Shown here: positions 44,907-54,030 of the stretch, in pieces
Layout of the letters: each line of letters opens with the position of its first letter
Position numbering within the stretch: the stretch's first letter is position 1
NCBI RefSeq assembly: GCF_014596445.1
Contig: NZ_MECL01000057.1
Location: forward strand, 1 to 64,000
Reading direction: 5' to 3'
Source: Streptomyces sp. CBMA29
Lineage (GTDB): Bacteria > Actinomycetota > Actinomycetes > Streptomycetales > Streptomycetaceae
Length of the DNA: 64,000 nt
Notes under the pieces: generated by a model
Seen by the model: the letters and a program-made list of their open reading frames with translations, nothing else
Database searches by the model: none
What the model was told of the DNA's origin: nothing
Program-made: the position numbers and the translations under genes

Positions 44907-46289
44907 TCAGCAGCCCAGCAGTCGGCTGCCCAGGTAGGTCTCCACCTGGTCGAGCGACACGCGCTCCTGCTTCATCGTGTCGCGCTCGCGGACCGTCACC
45001 GCGTTGTCCTCGAGCGTGTCGAAGTCGACGGTCACGCAGAACGGCGTGCCGATCTCGTCCTGGCGGCGGTAGCGGCGGCCGATGGCGCCCGCGTCGTCGA
45101 ACTCGATGTTCCAGTGGGCGCGCAGAGCGGTGGCCAGGCCCTTGGCCTTCGGGGAGAGCTCGGGGTTGCGGGAGAGCGGCAGGACGGCGACCTTGACCGG
45201 CGCGAGGCGCGGGTCGAGCCGCATCACGGTGCGCTTCTCCATGACGCCCTTGGCGTTGGGCGCCTCGTCCTCGTTGTACGCGTCGAGCATGAAGGCCAGC
45301 ATCGCGCGGTTGACACCGGCCGCGGGCTCGATGACGTACGGGAACCAGCGCTCGCCCGCCTCCTGGTCGAAGTAGGAGAGGTCCTGGCCTGACGCCTTGG
45401 AGTGCGAGGAGAGGTCGAAGTCGGTGCGGTTGGCGACGCCCTCCAGCTCACTGAACTCCTGACCGCCGAAGTTGAAGCGGTACTCGATGTCGGCGGTGCG
45501 CTTGGAGTAGTGGGAGAGCTTCTCCTTGGGGTGGTCGAACCACCGGATGTTCTCCTCGCGGATGCCGAGGCCGGTGTACCAGTTCCAGCGCTCCTGCATC
45601 CAGTACTCCTGCCACTTCTCGTCCTCGCCCGGCTTGACGAAGAACTCCATCTCCATCTGCTCGAACTCGCGGGTGCGGAAGATGAAGTTGCCGGGCGTGA
45701 TCTCGTTGCGGAACGACTTGCCCATCTGGGCGATGCCGAACGGCGGCTTCTTGCGCGAAGTGGTCTGCACCTGGGCGAAGTTGGTGAAAATGCCCTGCGC
45801 GGTCTCGGGCCGCAGGTACGCCACCGAGCCCGCGTCCTGGGTCGGGCCGAGGTGCGTCTGGAGCATGCCGGAGAACTGCTTGGGCTCGGTGAAGGCGCCC
45901 TTGGTGCCGCAGTGCGGGCAGTTGATGTCGGCGAGGCCGTTGGCCGGGGGCTTGCCGTGCTTGGCCTCGTACGCCTCCTCCAGGTGGTCCGCGCGGTAGC
46001 GCTTGTGACAGGAGGTGCACTCGGTGAGCGGGTCGGAGAACGTGGCGACGTGGCCCGAGGCCACCCAGACCTCGGGGGCGAGGATCACCGACGAGTCGAT
46101 TCCCACCACGTCCTCACGGGAGGTCACCATGGCGCGCCACCACTGGCGCTTGATGTTCTCCTTCAGCTCGACGCCCAGCGGCCCGTAGTCCCAGGCGGCC
46201 TTGGAGCCGCCGTAGATCTCACTGCTCGGGAAAACGAAGCCACGGCGCTTGCTCAGGCTGACGATGGTGTCGATCTTGTCGGCGGCCAC
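44907..46289 (-). CDS. glyS: Glycyl-tRNA synthetase
   Basis: 460-residue class II, single-chain (alpha2) GlyRS. Motifs: [14 protein letters not shown] at the N-terminus, the zinc site (CTSCHKRY with CPHCGTKG), [14 protein letters not shown] (motif 2 region), [48 protein letters not shown], and a C-terminal anticodon-binding domain ([28 protein letters not shown]). It charges tRNA-Gly in the cytoplasm. The gene is monocistronic, ending at the 81-bp hairpin and divergent from znuA with a 196-bp intergenic region. Confidence 0.96.
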   Translation of the reverse strand: MAADKIDTIVSLSKRRGFVFPSSEIYGGSKAAWDYGPLGVELKENIKRQWWRAMVTSREDVVGIDSSVILAPEVWVASGHVATFSDPLTECTSCHKRYRADHLEEAYEAKHGKPPANGLADINCPHCGTKGAFTEPKQFSGMLQTHLGPTQDAGSVAYLRPETAQGIFTNFAQVQTTSRKKPPFGIAQMGKSFRNEITPGNFIFRTREFEQMEMEFFVKPGEDEKWQEYWMQERWNWYTGLGIREENIRWFDHPKEKLSHYSKRTADIEYRFNFGGQEFSELEGVANRTDFDLSSHSKASGQDLSYFDQEAGERWFPYVIEPAAGVNRAMLAFMLDAYNEDEAPNAKGVMEKRTVMRLDPRLAPVKVAVLPLSRNPELSPKAKGLATALRAHWNIEFDDAGAIGRRYRRQDEIGTPFCVTVDFDTLEDNAVTVRERDTMKQERVSLDQVETYLGSRLLGC

Positions 46290-46448
46290 GGTGCTCTCTT
46301 CAGTACGACGAAGCGGTCAGTTGCCTCAGATTACCGGCGGGTGCGGTCCCCTTATCAAATCCGTTCCGGAACCCGGCTCCAGGAACCCGGTCGGACGCGT
46401 CAGCGGACTCGTCGGCGGACGCGGATCAGCGGCCCCGCCCTACGGCAA

Positions 46449-46486
46449 TTGACAATCGTTTCCACATCAGATGAAAATGACAGTCA
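46449..46486 (+). promoter_or_regulatory. znuA promoter region with tandem Zur boxes
   Basis: Two 15-bp sites match the Streptomyces Zur consensus TGAAAATGATTTTCA: TGACAATCGTTTCCA (46450-46464, 11 of 15) and TGAAAATGACAGTCA (46472-46486, 12 of 15), centres 22 bp apart. TTGACA at 46449-46454 is a good -35, placing the -10 inside the second box. Zur bound with zinc would block the promoter completely. Confidence 0.75.
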
Positions 46487-47469
46487 TGAACATCCATCGC
46501 CGCCCGATATCCGCCGTCTCCGTCGCCGCCGCTGCCGTACTCGGCCTGCTGGCACTGTCGGCCTGCTCCGGCGCCTCGGAGAACACCTCGGGTGACTCCA
46601 AGGGCGGCGGAAAGCTCAAGGTCACGGCCGCTTTCTACCCGCTGGAGTACCTGGCGGCGCAGATCGGCGCCGACCACGTCGCGGTGACCGACCTCACCAA
46701 GCCGGGCGTGGAGCCGCACGACCTGGAGCTGACGCCCAAGGAGACCGGCAGGCTCGGCCAGTCCGATGTGATCGTCTACCTCAAGGGCCTCCAGCCCGCC
46801 GTGGACGACGCCGTGAAGCTGTCCGGCGTCCAGCACAAGGTCGACGCCGCCTCGCTGACCACGCTGGAGTCCCACGGCACCGAGGTGGACGGCACGCACC
46901 ACACCACCGGCGACAACGGCGCCGGCGGCGACAGCGAGGAAGGCGCGGGCGCCGACCCGCACATCTGGCTGGACCCGGTGAAGTACGCCGAGGTCGCCAA
47001 GGGCGTCGGCAAGGCGCTGGAGCAGGCCGACCCGGCGAACGCGGCGGAGTACGGCAAGAACACCGACGCGCTGGTCGCCCGGCTCACCGCCCTGGACACC
47101 GAATTCCGCGACGGCCTGAAGAACCGCGCCTCCGACACCTTCGTCACCACGCACGCCGCCTTCGGCTACCTCGCCGAGCGGTACGGGCTGGTCGAGGAGG
47201 CCGTCAACGGCATCGACCCGGAGAGCGAGCCCAGCGCGGCGCGGGTCAAGGCGCTGCACGACCTGGTGAAGAGCAAGCACGTGTCGACCGTCTTCTTCGA
47301 GACGCTGGTCAGCGACGCCACCGCGAAGACCCTCGCGGGCGACCTGAGGCTGCGCACCGACGTCCTCGACCCGATCGAGGGCATCACCGGCAAGTCCAAG
47401 GGCACCGACTACTTCCAGGTGCAGCGGAGCAATCTGACGGCCCTGCGCGCGGCGCTCGGCGCGAAGTGA
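46486..47469 (+). CDS. znuA: Zinc ABC transporter substrate-binding lipoprotein
   Basis: 327-residue cluster-9 metal-binding protein. The signal peptide (MNIHRRPISAVSVAAAAVLGL) ends in a lipobox LSAC. The fold includes VTAAFYPLEYLAAQIGADHVAV, PHDLELTPKE (a His zinc ligand), a flexible His/Asp-rich loop (HGTEVDGTHHTTGD), DPHIWLDPVKY, FVTTHAAFGYLAERYGL (a His ligand) and VFFETLVSD. I chose ATG 46486 over ATG 46471 because the upstream codons lie within the promoter -10 and Zur box; the transcript is probably leaderless or nearly so. It heads znuA-znuC-znuB-zur. Confidence 0.92.
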   Translation: MNIHRRPISAVSVAAAAVLGLLALSACSGASENTSGDSKGGGKLKVTAAFYPLEYLAAQIGADHVAVTDLTKPGVEPHDLELTPKETGRLGQSDVIVYLKGLQPAVDDAVKLSGVQHKVDAASLTTLESHGTEVDGTHHTTGDNGAGGDSEEGAGADPHIWLDPVKYAEVAKGVGKALEQADPANAAEYGKNTDALVARLTALDTEFRDGLKNRASDTFVTTHAAFGYLAERYGLVEEAVNGIDPESEPSAARVKALHDLVKSKHVSTVFFETLVSDATAKTLAGDLRLRTDVLDPIEGITGKSKGTDYFQVQRSNLTALRAALGAK

Positions 47470-47483
47470 CGGAGGTCACCGCC

Positions 47484-48302
47484 ATGGACCAGCAAGCCGT
47501 CGAAGCGGTCACGGACACCGAGGACGCCGAAAGGGCCGAGGACCCGGTCATCGCGCTCAGCGGCGCCAGCGCCACCCTCGGCGCTCGCCCCGTGCTGCGC
47601 GGCATCGACCTGACCGTCGGGCGCGGCGAGGTCGTGGCGCTGCTGGGCGCCAACGGCTCGGGCAAGTCCACGGCGGTGCGCGCGGTCATCGGCCAGGTGC
47701 CGCTGACCGGCGGCTCGCTGGAGCTGTTCGGTACGCCGCTGCGCCGCTTCCGGCAGTGGGCGCGGATCGGTTACGTGCCGCAGCGCACCACGGCGGCCGG
47801 CGGTGTGCCCGCGACCGTACGCGAGGTGGTCTCCGCCGGGCGGCTGGCCCGTACCCGGCTGCGGCCGATGCGACGTGCCGACCGGGCGGCCGTGGACCGG
47901 GCCATCGCGGTGGTGGACCTCAGCGACCGCGCGGGCGACTCCGTGGACGCGCTCTCCGGCGGCCAGCACCAGCGGGTGTTGATCGCCCGCGCGCTGGCCG
48001 GGGAGCCGGACCTGCTCATCATGGACGAGCCGATGGCGGGCGTGGACCTCGACAGCCAGCGCATCCTCGCGGCGACCCTGCGCGCCCAGGTCGCGGCGGG
48101 CACCACCGTCCTGCTGGTCCTGCACGAACTGGGGCCGCTGGAACCGCTGATCGACCGCGCGGTCGTCCTGCGCGACGGCTGCGTGACGTACGAGGGCGCG
48201 CCGCCGCAGGCGCTGGGACAGCACGCCCTGCCGGGCCACGACCACGTACACCCGCACGCGGACACCTCGGCCGCGCCGGTCAGGACGGGACTGCTGAGCT
48301 GA
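47484..48302 (+). CDS. znuC: Zinc ABC transporter ATP-binding protein
   Basis: 272 residues. Walker A GANGSGKST, Q-loop VPQRTTAAGG, signature ALSGGQHQRVLIARAL, Walker B LLIMDEPMAGVD and the switch His in LLVLHELG are all intact. A His-rich C-terminal tail (GQHALPGHDHVHPHAD) is common in zinc and metal ABC ATPases. ATG 47484 has GGAGG 8 nt upstream; a GTG at 47466 overlapping the znuA stop (GTGA) is an alternative. Its stop shares a base with the znuB ATG (TGATG). Confidence 0.93.
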   Translation: MDQQAVEAVTDTEDAERAEDPVIALSGASATLGARPVLRGIDLTVGRGEVVALLGANGSGKSTAVRAVIGQVPLTGGSLELFGTPLRRFRQWARIGYVPQRTTAAGGVPATVREVVSAGRLARTRLRPMRRADRAAVDRAIAVVDLSDRAGDSVDALSGGQHQRVLIARALAGEPDLLIMDEPMAGVDLDSQRILAATLRAQVAAGTTVLLVLHELGPLEPLIDRAVVLRDGCVTYEGAPPQALGQHALPGHDHVHPHADTSAAPVRTGLLS

Positions 48303-49201
48303 TGGAATTCCTCGACTACGCCTTCATGCAGCGGGCTCTGATCGCCGCCGCGCTGGTCGGCCTCACCGCGCCCGCCATCGGCATCTACCTCGTGCAGCGG
48401 CGGCAGGCCCTGATGGGCGACGGTATCGGCCATGTCGCGCTGACCGGCGTCGGCCTCGGCTTCCTCCTCCAGTCCAACCCGGTCTGGATGGCCACCGCCG
48501 TCTCGGTGGCGGGCGCCGTCGCGATGGAGCTGATCCGCTGGTACGGCAGGACGCGCGGCGACATCGCGCTGGCCATGCTCTTCTACGGCGGCATGGCGGG
48601 CGGTGTGATGCTGACCAGCCTCGCGCCGAACGGCTCCAACGCCAACCTGGAGACGTATCTGTTCGGCTCGATCACCACCGTCTCGCCGTCCGACATCACC
48701 ACGATGTGCCTGCTGGCGGGCTTCGTCATGCTGGTGACCGTGGGCCTGCGGCGGCAGCTCTTCGCGGTGTCGCAGGACGAGGAGTTCGCGCGGGTCACCG
48801 GGCTGCCGGTACGGCTGCTCAATCTGCTGGTCGCGGTCACGGCCGCGCTCACCGTCACGGTCGCGATGCGCGTGGTCGGGCTGCTGCTGGTCAGCGCGTT
48901 GATGGTGATCCCCGTCGCGGCGGCGCAGCAGGTCACCCGCAGTTTCCTGGTCACCTTCGTCAGCGCGGTGGCCATCGGCGTCACCGTGACGCTGTCCGGC
49001 ACCGTCACCTCGTACTACGTGGACGTGCCGTCCGGTGCGACGATCGTCCTGATCACCATCGGGCTCTTCATCGTCCTCACCGCGCTCGCCACTCCCCTGG
49101 CCAGGAAACGCGCCCGGCGGGCAGCGGCGGAGCGGGAACGGTGCACGCTTGAGGTGGAGGTGCCCGCCGCCCGCGGCTCCGCCGACGAGGTACCCGCCTG
49201 A
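48302..49201 (+). CDS. znuB: Zinc ABC transporter permease
   Basis: 299-residue membrane protein of the ABC-3 family with about eight or nine helices: RALIAAALVGLTAPAIGIYLVQRRQALMGDGIGHVALTGVGLGFLL, ETYLFGSITTVS, VRLLNLLVAVTAALTVTVAMRVVGLLLVSALMVIPVAAAQQVTRS, and ATIVLITIGLFIVLTALA. It forms the transport channel with ZnuC. Start coupled to znuC (TGATG). zur follows after 65 bp. Confidence 0.93.
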   Translation: MEFLDYAFMQRALIAAALVGLTAPAIGIYLVQRRQALMGDGIGHVALTGVGLGFLLQSNPVWMATAVSVAGAVAMELIRWYGRTRGDIALAMLFYGGMAGGVMLTSLAPNGSNANLETYLFGSITTVSPSDITTMCLLAGFVMLVTVGLRRQLFAVSQDEEFARVTGLPVRLLNLLVAVTAALTVTVAMRVVGLLLVSALMVIPVAAAQQVTRSFLVTFVSAVAIGVTVTLSGTVTSYYVDVPSGATIVLITIGLFIVLTALATPLARKRARRAAAERERCTLEVEVPAARGSADEVPA

Positions 49202-49266
49202 ACGGCACGGCCTGGCACAATGGGCCGTCCGGACAGGTGCACGACGCGACCCAGAAGGAGGCACCG

Positions 49267-49680
49267 GTGACCACCCATCCCGTACGTGGCCGCTCCACCC
49301 GGCAACGGGCCGCCGTGTCGGCCGCTCTCGCGGAGGTCGACGAATTCCGCAGCGCGCAGGATCTGCACGACATCCTGAAGCACCGCGGCGACTCCGTGGG
49401 GCTCACCACGGTCTACCGGACCCTTCAGTCGCTGGCCGACGCGGGCGAGATCGATGTCCTGCGGACCGGTGAGGGCGAGTCCGTCTACCGCCGCTGCTCC
49501 GGCGGCGGCCACCACCACCACCTCGTCTGCCGCGCCTGCGGCAAGGCCGTCGAGGTCGAGGGGCCCGCCGTCGAGAAGTGGGCCGACGCCGTCGCCGCCG
49601 AGCACGGCTTCGCCGATGTCGCCCACACCATGGAGATCTTCGGCACCTGCTCCGACTGCGTCGAGCCCCCCCGCTCCTAG
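49267..49680 (+). CDS. zur: Zinc uptake regulator (Fur family)
   Basis: 137 residues. The N-terminal winged helix (RSTRQRAAVSAALAEVDEFRSAQDLHDILKHRGDSVGLTTVYRTLQSLADAGEIDVL) and the C-terminal dimerisation domain carry the metal sites: HHHHLVCRACGKAVEVEG (His cluster and CxxC) and FGTCSDC (second CxxC for structural zinc). It represses znuACB when zinc is replete, through the boxes at 46450-46486. The GTG at 49267 follows AAGGAGG. Its position behind the znu operon matches the standard Streptomyces arrangement. Confidence 0.94.
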   Translation: MTTHPVRGRSTRQRAAVSAALAEVDEFRSAQDLHDILKHRGDSVGLTTVYRTLQSLADAGEIDVLRTGEGESVYRRCSGGGHHHHLVCRACGKAVEVEGPAVEKWADAVAAEHGFADVAHTMEIFGTCSDCVEPPRS

Positions 49681-49927
49681 CCTCCCCCAATCGCGGTAGG
49701 CCGATCTTTTCGGGGCACGGCCCTGGGCGTCCATCTTGCGCAGGAGGATGCCCACCAGGGGCGCGGGGGGCACCTCCCAGCGGTAGCTGGGGGAGGAACT
49801 GCGCGCTCAGCCACGGCGGTGGCGCGCCTCTGAAAAACCGGCCCCAGCGGGGCAGTTGCTGTGTGTTTTCGGGCTGACAGCCCGGTGGGGGCGGGCCCCG
49901 AAGGATCGGCTCACCCCCCTGGAAGGG
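49681..49927. other. Intergenic region carrying dispersed Streptomyces repeat
   Basis: 247 bp between the convergent zur and uppS stops. No gene. It contains one copy of the hairpin repeat detailed at 49757-49805, flanked by GATCTTTTC-type and CGGGGCAGTT...CCGGTGGGGG segments that also recur at 53.9-54.0 kb. Confidence 0.65.
49757..49805 (+). repeat. Dispersed hairpin repeat, copy 1
   Basis: Outer sequence aggggcgcgg...aactgcgcg enclosing a stem-loop: CCTCCCAGC-ggta-GCTGGGGGAGG (49773-49796). The same outer parts and stem layout, but with different stem bases, occur at 53803-53852 and, inverted, at 53941-53990. Confidence 0.75.
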
Positions 49928-50758
49928 CTAGGCGCGTTGGTCGCCGGCGAGCTGGGCCTCGTTGGGGATGGCCCCGCCGAAGCGGCGATCGCGGGAGGCG
50001 TACTCGACGCAGGCCCGCCACAGATCGCGTCGGTCGAAATCGGGCCACAGGACGTCCTGGAAGACCATCTCGGCGTAACTGCTCTGCCAGAGCAGATAGT
50101 TGGAGGTGCGCTGCTCACCACTGGGCCGCAGGAAGAGATCCACGTCGGGCATGTCGGCGTAGTAGAGATACTTGGCGAAGGTCTTCTCGTTGACCTTGGA
50201 CGGGTCGAGCCGCCCGTCGGCGACATCGCGGGCGATGGCCTGCGCGGCATCGGCGATCTCGGCGCGCCCCCCGTAGTTGACGCAGAAATACAGCGTCATC
50301 GCGTCATTGTCGACGGTCTGCTCCTGGGCCACCTGGAGCTCCTGGACGACGGACTTCCACATCTTGGGCATGCGCCCGACCCACCGGATGCGGATGCCGA
50401 GTTCGTCCATCTCGTCGCGGCGCCGCCGGATCACGTCCCGGTTGAAGTTCATCAGGAAGCGCACCTCCTCGGGCGAGCGCTTCCAGTTCTCGGTCGAGAA
50501 GGCGTACAGCGAGAGGTTCTTGACGCCGATCTCCAGACAGCCCTTCAGCACGTCCAGGACGACGCCCTCGCCGACCCGGTGGCCCTCGGTGCGCGGCAGG
50601 CCGCGCTCCTTGGCCCAGCGGCCGTTGCCGTCCATGACGACGGCCACGTGCTTGGGCACCAGCTCGCTCTGGAGCTTCGGCGGACGCGCCCCCGACGGGT
50701 GCGGGTCGGGTGTCCGGTACGAGCTTCGGGAACGGGCCAGAATCCCGTGACGTGCCAT
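49928..50758 (-). CDS. uppS: Isoprenyl transferase (undecaprenyl diphosphate synthase type)
   Basis: 276-residue cis-prenyltransferase building the polyprenyl carrier lipid for cell wall synthesis. [27 protein letters not shown] holds the catalytic Asp and the diphosphate-binding loop; [57 protein letters not shown] and WPDF are diagnostic. ATG 50758 has GAGGAGAAG upstream; ATG 50776 would overlap the recO stop. It sits 14 bp downstream of recO, the conserved actinobacterial recO-uppS pair. Confidence 0.95.
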   Translation of the reverse strand: MARHGILARSRSSYRTPDPHPSGARPPKLQSELVPKHVAVVMDGNGRWAKERGLPRTEGHRVGEGVVLDVLKGCLEIGVKNLSLYAFSTENWKRSPEEVRFLMNFNRDVIRRRRDEMDELGIRIRWVGRMPKMWKSVVQELQVAQEQTVDNDAMTLYFCVNYGGRAEIADAAQAIARDVADGRLDPSKVNEKTFAKYLYYADMPDVDLFLRPSGEQRTSNYLLWQSSYAEMVFQDVLWPDFDRRDLWRACVEYASRDRRFGGAIPNEAQLAGDQRA

Positions 50759-50772
50759 GGTGGTACTTCTCC

Positions 50773-51522
50773 TCATGCCTTCTCGACGAACCGCAGTGAG
50801 CGCAGTCCGCGCTCCAGGTGCCACTGGAGGTAGGCCGCCACCAGCCCGCTGCCCTCACGGCAGTGGCGCGGCTCGCAGGCGTCCGCGGTCTCCCAGTCGC
50901 CGCCCAGCAGCGCGCCGAGCAGTTCCAGTGACTCCCGTGAGGGTACGACGCTTCCCGGCACACGGCAGTCGCCGCAGACGACTCCTCCCGCGCCGACCGA
51001 AAAGAACCGGTTGGGACCGGTCATACCGCATTTGGCACAGTCGTCGAAACTGGGCGCGTATCCGTTGACGGCCAGCGACCGCAGCAGGAAGGCGTCGAGC
51101 ACCAGCCGCGGCTCGTGGTCGCCCGCCGCGAGCGTCCGCAGCGCGCCGACCAGCAGCAGATACTGCTGCACGGCGGGCTCGCCCTCGTGGTCGGTGAAGC
51201 GCTCGGCGGTCTCCAGCATCGCGGTGCCCGCGGTGTAGCGGTCGTAGTCGGTGACGATCGAGCCGCCGTACGGCGCGATCGTCTCGCCTTGCGTGCACAG
51301 CGGCAGACCGCGGCCGACCAGTTCCCCGCCGCGGACGAAGAACTGCACGTCGACGTGGCTGAACGGCTCCAGGCGCGCGCCGAACTTCGACTTCGTCCTG
51401 CGCACACCCCGGGCCACCGCCCGTACCCGGCCGTGCCGCCGGGTGAGCAGCGTGATGATCCGGTCCGCCTCACCCAGCTTCTGGGTGCGCAGCACGATGC
51501 CGTCGTCGCGGAACAGACTCAT
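50773..51522 (-). CDS. recO: DNA repair protein RecO
   Basis: 249 residues. The N-terminal OB fold ([56 protein letters not shown]) and the C-terminal helical domain with a four-Cys zinc finger (CAKC...CGDC) are typical. It mediates RecA loading in RecFOR recombination repair. It is co-directional with uppS 14 bp away. The divergently functioning two-component gene pair begins 69 bp upstream on the same strand. Confidence 0.94.
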   Translation of the reverse strand: MSLFRDDGIVLRTQKLGEADRIITLLTRRHGRVRAVARGVRRTKSKFGARLEPFSHVDVQFFVRGGELVGRGLPLCTQGETIAPYGGSIVTDYDRYTAGTAMLETAERFTDHEGEPAVQQYLLLVGALRTLAAGDHEPRLVLDAFLLRSLAVNGYAPSFDDCAKCGMTGPNRFFSVGAGGVVCGDCRVPGSVVPSRESLELLGALLGGDWETADACEPRHCREGSGLVAAYLQWHLERGLRSLRFVEKA

Positions 51523-51591
51523 GGGCCCATTCTCGCGTACGGCGGGAGCGGTACGGCGACGGACGGCCGATCAGCCGTCGCGGGCCCCGGC

Positions 51592-52296
51592 TCAGCGGTC
51601 GGCGCCGGGCGCGACCAGGCCGGACTCGTAGGCGGTGATGACGAGTTGGGCGCGGTCGCGGGCGCCGAGCTTGCCCATGATCCGGCTCACGTGCGTCTTG
51701 GCGGTGAGCGGGCTCAGGCCCAGTGCCTCGGCGGTCTCCGCGTTGTTCAGGCCGCGCGCGACCAGCGTGAGGACTTCGCGCTCGCGCTCGGAAAGACCGC
51801 CGAGCCCGGCCGGGGCCGGGGCGCTGACCAGCGGCCGGTCCGGCAGCCGCAGCACCCGGGCGATCAGCCGCGCGGTGGGGCCCGGCGACAGCAGCGAGTC
51901 CCCGGCCGCCACCGTACGGATCGCGTCCAGCAGGTCCGCGGGCCTGGTGTCCTTGACCAGGAAGCCGGACGCGCCCGCGCGCAGCGCCGACACCACGTGC
52001 TGGTCGTCGTCGTAGGTGGTCAGTACGAGGATGCGGACGCCCGCCAGGTCGTCGTCCGCGGCGATCCGCCGGGTGGCCTCGATGCCGTCGAGCTCCGGCA
52101 TGCGGATGTCCATCACGACGACGTCGGCGCGGGCGCCGCGGGCCTGCTCGACCGCCTCCAGGCCGTTCGCCGCCTGCCCGACCACCTCCATGTCGCGGGC
52201 GGACTCCACCAGCATCGCGAACGCGGCCCGCACCAGCGTCTGGTCGTCGGCGAGCAGCACGCGGATCGACGGCGGCGGTGCGGGCTGCGAGGTCAT
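51592..52296 (-). CDS. NarL/LuxR-family response regulator
   Basis: 234 residues. The receiver domain (IRVLLADDQTLVRAAFAMLV; phospho-acceptor Asp in VVVMDIRMPELDG; LTTYDDDQHV; Lys in FLVKDTRP) is joined to a LuxR helix-turn-helix (LSEREREVLTLVARGLNNAETAEALGLSPLTAKTHVSRIMGKL). The ATG overlaps the histidine kinase stop (ATGA), so the pair forms one two-component system. The stimulus and targets are unknown. Confidence 0.93.
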   Translation of the reverse strand: MTSQPAPPPSIRVLLADDQTLVRAAFAMLVESARDMEVVGQAANGLEAVEQARGARADVVVMDIRMPELDGIEATRRIAADDDLAGVRILVLTTYDDDQHVVSALRAGASGFLVKDTRPADLLDAIRTVAAGDSLLSPGPTARLIARVLRLPDRPLVSAPAPAGLGGLSEREREVLTLVARGLNNAETAEALGLSPLTAKTHVSRIMGKLGARDRAQLVITAYESGLVAPGADR

Positions 52297-53543
52297 CGCG
52301 GGTCTCCCTGGTGATCGACGGTGAGCGGCAGCACGGCACTGACCGCGAAGCCCGTACGGTCCTGGCGCGGTCCCGCGGTGAGGGTGCCGCCGACGCTGCG
52401 GGCGCGCTCGCGCATCCCGACGATGCCGAAGCCCTCGCTACGCCCTTCGGTACGCCCGTCGGCGCGGCTCGCGGGCGCGGGGCCGCCGCAGGAGCCGTCG
52501 TCCTCGATCAGCAGGTGCAGGGCCGTCTCCCGGCGGTCCACCCGCACGGTGATCAGCGGGCTCGGCGCCCCCGCGTGCCGTACCGCGTTGGTGAGCGACT
52601 CCTGGACGATCCGGAAGGCCGCGGCGCCCACCGCGGGCGGCACCGGCGCGACGCCCACGGCGTCGCTCAGGTCCACCCTGGCCCCCGCCGCCTCCGCGGC
52701 CTTGGCGAGCGCCGGTATCCCCGCGAGGTCGGGCAGCGGGCCGTCGCCGTCCGCGCGCAGTACCCGCAGCGTGGTCCGCAGCTCGGCGCGGGCCTCCCGG
52801 CAGGTGTCGGCGATCGTGTCGAGCGCGGCGGCCACCGCCGTACGGTCGAGCCGGTCGGGGTCGGCGACCAGGATGTGCGCGGCGACCGACGTCTGCACGC
52901 CGATCAGGGTGATGCTGTGCGCGAGCAGGTCGTGCAGGTCGCGGGCGATCCGCAGCCGCTCCTCCGCGACCCGGCGGGCCGCCTCCTCCTCGCGGGTGCG
53001 CTCGGCGCGCTCGGCCCGCCCGACGATCGCGGCCACGTAGTTGCGGTGCATCCGCACCACCTCGCCCGCCACCGCGACCGCCACGATCCAGCCGGCGCTC
53101 TTGAGCATCTCGGTGCCCGCGTGCGGCGCGCTGATCGTCGACATGATGGCCGCCATCAGCGCGATCACCGTCGGCAGCAGCAGGAACGTACGCAGCGGCG
53201 GCCCCGCGACCGCCAGCGCGTACAGCGCCACCATGCTCGACGGGATCGGCGCCACCTGGATGTTCTCCAGATAGTGGTACGGCGCCACGAACGCCAGCAT
53301 CCCGAGCATGCACACCAGCGGCGAACGCCGCCGCCACACCAGCACCAGCGCGCTGCCCACCAGCAGCGCCCAGCCCGCCAGGTCCGGCCGCCCGCTGGCC
53401 GGCTCCTCCGGCAGAAAGCACGCCAGGAGCGCCTCCACGCCGAACACGAGCGCGGCGAACGCCACGTCGGCGCCGGCGACCCGCGGTCCCGGCGCCGACG
53501 CCGACGCCCTCGGGGCGCGCAGAAGGTCCATGGTGACCGCCAC
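52293..53543 (-). CDS. Two-component sensor histidine kinase (HisKA_3 type)
   Basis: 416 residues. An N-terminal membrane region of about five or six helices (VAFAALVFGVEALLACFL, GWALLVGSALVLVWRR, PLVCMLGMLAFVAP, SMVALYALAVAGP) is followed by the dimerisation helix with phospho-His in RIARDLHDLLAHSITLI and a HATPase domain (ESLTNAVRHAGA; IEDDG; GFGIVGMRERARSVGGTL). This is the NarX/DesK-type architecture paired with NarL-family regulators. GTG 53543 is chosen for its AGGATGG site; ATG 53531 is four codons in, and a frame extension to 53645 exists. Its stop overlaps the response regulator gene. Confidence 0.9.
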   Translation of the reverse strand: MAVTMDLLRAPRASASAPGPRVAGADVAFAALVFGVEALLACFLPEEPASGRPDLAGWALLVGSALVLVWRRRSPLVCMLGMLAFVAPYHYLENIQVAPIPSSMVALYALAVAGPPLRTFLLLPTVIALMAAIMSTISAPHAGTEMLKSAGWIVAVAVAGEVVRMHRNYVAAIVGRAERAERTREEEAARRVAEERLRIARDLHDLLAHSITLIGVQTSVAAHILVADPDRLDRTAVAAALDTIADTCREARAELRTTLRVLRADGDGPLPDLAGIPALAKAAEAAGARVDLSDAVGVAPVPPAVGAAAFRIVQESLTNAVRHAGAPSPLITVRVDRRETALHLLIEDDGSCGGPAPASRADGRTEGRSEGFGIVGMRERARSVGGTLTAGPRQDRTGFAVSAVLPLTVDHQGDPR

Positions 53544-53802
53544 GGACCCATCCTGGCGGATGGGGGGTGCGCCGAGATAGGTCACGGGGCTGTGACGGGG
53601 CGCAGGCGGCCCAGCGGTACGGCCCTGAGCCGTGGCACCGCCCACGGACGTGTGGTGACGTTCATGGGCTCCTCCGAAAGCCGAGGTCTTCTCCTACCGT
53701 CAGCCTCCTCCGCCGGGCTCGCCTTCCGCGTCCCGCCCAGGACCGATCCGGGGGCTACTCCCCCAGGAGTACGCCCCCTTCGCGCAGGGCCTGTACCCCG
53801 TC

Positions 53803-53852
53803 AGGGGCGCGTGGGGGCACCTCCCGGACGGAGTCCGGGGGAGAACTGCGCG
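53803..53852 (+). repeat. Dispersed hairpin repeat, copy 2
   Basis: aggggcgcgt...aactgcgcg enclosing CTCCCGGAC-gga-GTCCGGGGGAG (53821-53843). The stem bases differ from copy 1, yet complementarity is kept. Confidence 0.75.
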
Positions 53853-53940
53853 GCCGGCCACGACGCTCCCGCAGGCCACCACCCGCCTGCGGCGGGGCAG
53901 TTCGGTTGTCGCCGGACCACCGGGCCGGTGGGGGGTTGCT

Positions 53941-53990
53941 CGCGCAGTTCTCCCCCAGACTTCGTCCGGGAGGTGCCCCCACGCGCCCCT
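53941..53990 (-). repeat. Dispersed hairpin repeat, copy 3 (inverted)
   Basis: Read on the minus strand, it is almost identical to copy 2, with stem CTCCCGGAC-gaa-GTCTGGGGGAG (one G-C to G-U change) and the same outer aggggcgcg and aactgcgcg ends. Confidence 0.75.
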
Positions 53991-54030
53991 GAAAAGATCG
54001 GCTCGCCGTCCACGGCGGAGGAACCGTCCG

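Larger units (their letters stand above)
53544..54030. other. Long intergenic region with inverted pair of dispersed repeats
   Basis: 487 bp upstream of the histidine kinase gene and downstream of the TerB-like gene. No gene with a convincing ribosome site. It carries two facing copies of the hairpin repeat (53803-53852 and 53941-53990) separated by a GC-rich spacer that resembles the sequence downstream of copy 1 at 49.8 kb. Confidence 0.65.

Noticed and set aside
53755..54013. Short open frames in the histidine kinase upstream region
   Set aside because: They coincide with the dispersed hairpin repeats, lack ribosome sites and read as Pro/Arg-rich low complexity.
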